Positions 61,411 to 64,000 of a DNA stretch of 64,000 bases are shown in pieces. This DNA comes from Xylocopa sonorina (Eukaryota; Arthropoda; Insecta; Hymenoptera; Apidae). The stretch is from positions 6,700,501 through 6,764,500 of the forward strand of contig NC_135199.1 of assembly GCF_050948175.1 (NCBI RefSeq). The letters are read 5' to 3'. The position numbers and the translations under genes were made by a program. Below the pieces are notes generated by a model. The model was not told the DNA's origin, did no database searches, and saw only the letters and a program-made list of their open reading frames with translations. Each line of letters opens with the position of its first letter. The stretch's first letter is position 1.

Positions 61411-63484
61411 CAGGCTCATAGAGGGTTAATTAACATAAAGTGTAAAATTTATATATTCAACACATTCCACGAGAAATATTTTTGTTGCTAATATTATTTA
61501 GATATGCAAGATGTAACATCCTATTGTCCTATCCCGTCAAATACTCTTTTGTCTCTTTAACGCCTGCTTAACACCTATCAAGTTGTTCAACTTCCAATTG
61601 ATTTTCCAAAGCGGCTTCTCTCCTACTTTATTTTACTAAAACAGCTGTTAGAGTCCTAGTCTGCACTTGCGCGCATACAATTATCCCATTGAACTCAAAC
61701 ATTTATGCAAAGCAACGTTTTTAAATAAAACAAACTATACGCGGACTGGAAAGATCAAGCGTCGTTGGCAAATATCACGTAGATATCACATATAATATTC
61801 ATTTCTATATCGCGGACATATATTATATGTTAAGTGTATTCTAGGTTCTAGAATCAAAGGTCGTGTTTCATATATTATTTTAGCAATGATTACTTTGACT
61901 ATGATTATTTTCACAATAGATACGTGGAAAATTACCTTTCCTTCTTTTTTGGAACTGACCGAACTTTAAATTTTACGATCAAATAAAAAAGAATGGAAAA
62001 ATTTATTACTTCCACGAAAAAGACTTCTCTTTGTACAAATTTTATATTCATGGACGAACAGGTTTTTAAATATCACGGTTCTTCTTTCGTAGCGTTTGAG
62101 CTCTTAGAATAAATAAAAGATCGTAAAAAAAAATTCGCGTTTCTTGCCGTACAAAAAACGCTATTCAAAAGAACCACCTTGCTATAAACATCACCGCCTA
62201 AAACACAATCGCTGAAAAGAAAGAGGAGCGATCCGAACATTGATCCCTCGCCTTAAGATGTTACGAAATCATCCTTAGAGCTAATCCTTTGCCATTCATT
62301 CTCGTTTAATTATAGCCTACGACAATTAGTACCACTCGCATGGCTCTGCGAAACGGTGATTTCGTCGAACCATGAACGTCGATCAAAAGAACACGATCGC
62401 GTGCACGCACCATGCTTGCCGCTTTCCTGCTATTATGCTTTAACTGCAATCTTTTCTCCTCTAGAGATGCTGTTCCTTTCCATATCTACGCTAGACAAAG
62501 GCTGCCCGTAAGAGTATGCATAATTGCGTAGAAAATATTTACTGATCTCAAAGATACACGTGAACTCAGCATGAAAGATACAGTGGAACAATATATATAG
62601 CGTGGCGTCGGTTTATGGTGCCGGGTCATCGATTATTGTAGTGCTCCCAAGCAGTATTGGTTTATTAGAGCGTGATCGAAGGCAGAGGCGGATTCGAGGT
62701 GGTCGATGGAGAGTGTGCAAACTATTTCCAACCCCCTTTTATTTATATTTTCGTCACGCTATTACCACTGAACTACCAAGATGTATCCCTATTTCATTAC
62801 CATGTCAAATAGTTTATCTAATGCGATGTACCAACATTTGTCTTAGAATTTGAAGAATTTAAATCAGGCGTTTTTTCTTGAAGGCTCTCAAGGATCTTTT
62901 AACGTGTGACATTTTTGGTTGCAAGAATGGGGTGTCTTCGTGAGAGCTGGAACGAACGAATGAAATACGTTGAACGAACCATTCGGAACAATTCTAATGG
63001 CGCTGTTTCGAAAGTGAGCAAGCTTGTCCTCCTGTTAGAAAGGAAAAGCATCATCACTCGGCCGTATAACAACGAATGCATTACGCGTGCGGATGCGGGT
63101 CATGGTACAAAAATCGAGCGTCTCTAATATTTGCTCGCACGCAACCTTTACTGCAAAAACATCGACGGTCTATATTCTTAATTGCTGAATTGTTTTGTCA
63201 GCTGACTACATAGTTACGTAATTCCTGCATTCTGTTGATTGCGTATGAATTACAAGGCGTACGAAGGTGCATGAATGTACGTACAAGCTGAAGTTCCTTG
63301 TGAAGGATAATAAATTCAGAGTTCATTGATGTCATTACTTGTATATGTAAAATTAAGATAAAAATGCTTCGACAGAATCTTCTTATTGTTATCAGGACTC
63401 TGGCAATTATTTTATATGAAAATAATTGACAATTAAGAATATCAGAAAGTGAATGAACGCTAGAAATCTTTAACTCCTCGACGC

Positions 63485-63715
63485 TTAATGTAAATGATAG
63501 TATGACATTATTTCTTCACCGACATTTTTGAACGCACTTATATCTACACATAATCCATCTTTTTCATTCGTGTTTAGCACACTCTTAACTTTTTCGATTT
63601 TTACGTTATTTCTTGGAATTTTCCAAAGAGCATTTATTTCGTGTACTTCCAGAGAGGTACAATTTTCGTTCGAGCCAAAAGTTTGGTAGAAAAACGTTTC
63701 CACGTCTATACCCAA
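63485..63715 (-). CDS. Possible terminal exon of an unrecognised gene
   Basis: A 76-codon open frame on the minus strand contains TSLEVHEINALWKIPRNNVK and ends in MSYYHLH before a stop at 63485. It has no ATG near its beginning (the frame opens with TTG), but an acceptor-like GGGTATAG precedes ACGTGGAAACG near 63707. If real, it is the last coding exon of a gene entering from the right. The composition is balanced and protein-like, with two Cys, but I do not recognise a family. Confidence 0.25.
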   Translation of the reverse strand: MGIDVETFFYQTFGSNENCTSLEVHEINALWKIPRNNVKIEKVKSVLNTNEKDGLCVDISAFKNVGEEIMSYYHLH

Positions 63716-64000
63716 GTTAAAGTTATTCGTGTGCTTAAAACAAGCACGCTATTCTGTTCGATATCACTAAAAGTAGCATCAGCCGTTTAGAAATAGCTTA
63801 GAGCGAAAGATACAGTTGTTTCTGCTTCTCGTTTCAGACGGTTCACAGCGATAGGATCCTGATTGTACTTGACAAAATCGTACAAGACAAATACTTCACT
63901 CGAGATGAGAAAAGAAAAGGAGGGGAACGATACTTGGCAATAGCCGTAACATTCAGAAGTTGGGATTCCCTCACAGTAGCATCTACGTCAGGCCAGGTCA

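Larger units (their letters stand above)
50612..64000. other. Gene-poor stretch to the right edge
   Basis: Over 13 kb without a recognisable gene, apart from the possible exon at 63485-63715. The first few hundred bases should be the promoter of the second FAR; an ATG frame of 108 codons at 50923-51249 has no domain. Other notes are degenerate TACTTTAG-containing sequence (51430-51610), a C-run near 55013-55026, a TATA promoter candidate near 56989 and an inverted repeat at 61327-61410. It may be large introns or regulatory DNA of a gene beyond the window. Confidence 0.55.

Noticed and set aside
1..64000. tRNA, rRNA, CRISPR arrays or autonomous transposons
   Set aside because: No GGTTCRANNCC T-arm with matching acceptor stem, no rRNA block, no spaced direct repeats and no transposase or reverse transcriptase domain were found by eye.

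Overview
This window looks like nuclear DNA of an insect, most probably a hymenopteran (bee or ant). It is AT-rich with GC-rich islands near promoters, its introns are short with GT-AG borders, and its protein-coding genes are ordinary insect orthologues. No prokaryotic features, tRNA, rRNA or CRISPR array were seen. The species and order are inferences from gene content and composition, not from a search.

Layout. 1-9.8 kb: no recognisable gene; it holds simple repeats and a near-perfect palindrome (2755-2987). 9.9-12.5 kb (+): a seven-exon fatty acyl-CoA reductase (FAR), 508 aa. 14.2-17.5 kb (+): a compact GNPTAB (GlcNAc-1-phosphotransferase), 741 aa. 18.8-21.4 kb (-): a five-exon ropporin-1-like sperm/cilia protein, 413 aa, head-to-head with Iswi at 22.2-25.2 kb (+), whose 1011 codons lie in one exon. 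A long palindromic foldback element lies in the first intron of the ropporin gene (about 20.13-20.90 kb). 29.9-31.35 kb (-): CUEDC2, 286 aa. 32.98-33.77 kb: a second copy of the foldback family. 35.3-41.4 kb (-): a BTB/POZ nuclear-protein locus. 48.4-50.6 kb (-): a second FAR, five exons, 516 aa. 50.6-64 kb: no gene I can support, apart from one possible terminal exon near the right edge.

Function. The genes belong to different pathways: cuticular or pheromone lipid reduction (two FARs), lysosomal enzyme tagging (GNPTAB), sperm flagellum or cilium (ropporin), chromatin remodelling (ISWI), ubiquitin-linked regulation (CUEDC2) and transcription or chromatin architecture (BTB locus). No operon-like co-function is implied. 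All exon joins given were chosen from splice sites plus reading phase. The exon lengths sum to whole codons for every gene.

Most interesting points. (1) The BTB locus appears able to put either of two N-terminal zinc-finger modules, BED or FLYWCH, onto the same downstream glutamine-rich, BTB and acidic exons. Both modules end in phase 1, matching the shared acceptor. This mirrors the usual lola/mod(mdg4) plan, in which the BTB is constant at the N-terminus and the fingers vary at the C-terminus. (2) The foldback family carries repeated AGATGGCGC motifs, which resemble the core of a CTCF site; the same motif occurs in the Iswi/ropporin divergent promoter. (3) Smaller points are a GC-AG intron in FAR1, a large low-complexity insert in ropporin, a CUEDC2 lacking the usual C-terminal tail, and a 45-residue membrane micro-ORF just beyond it.
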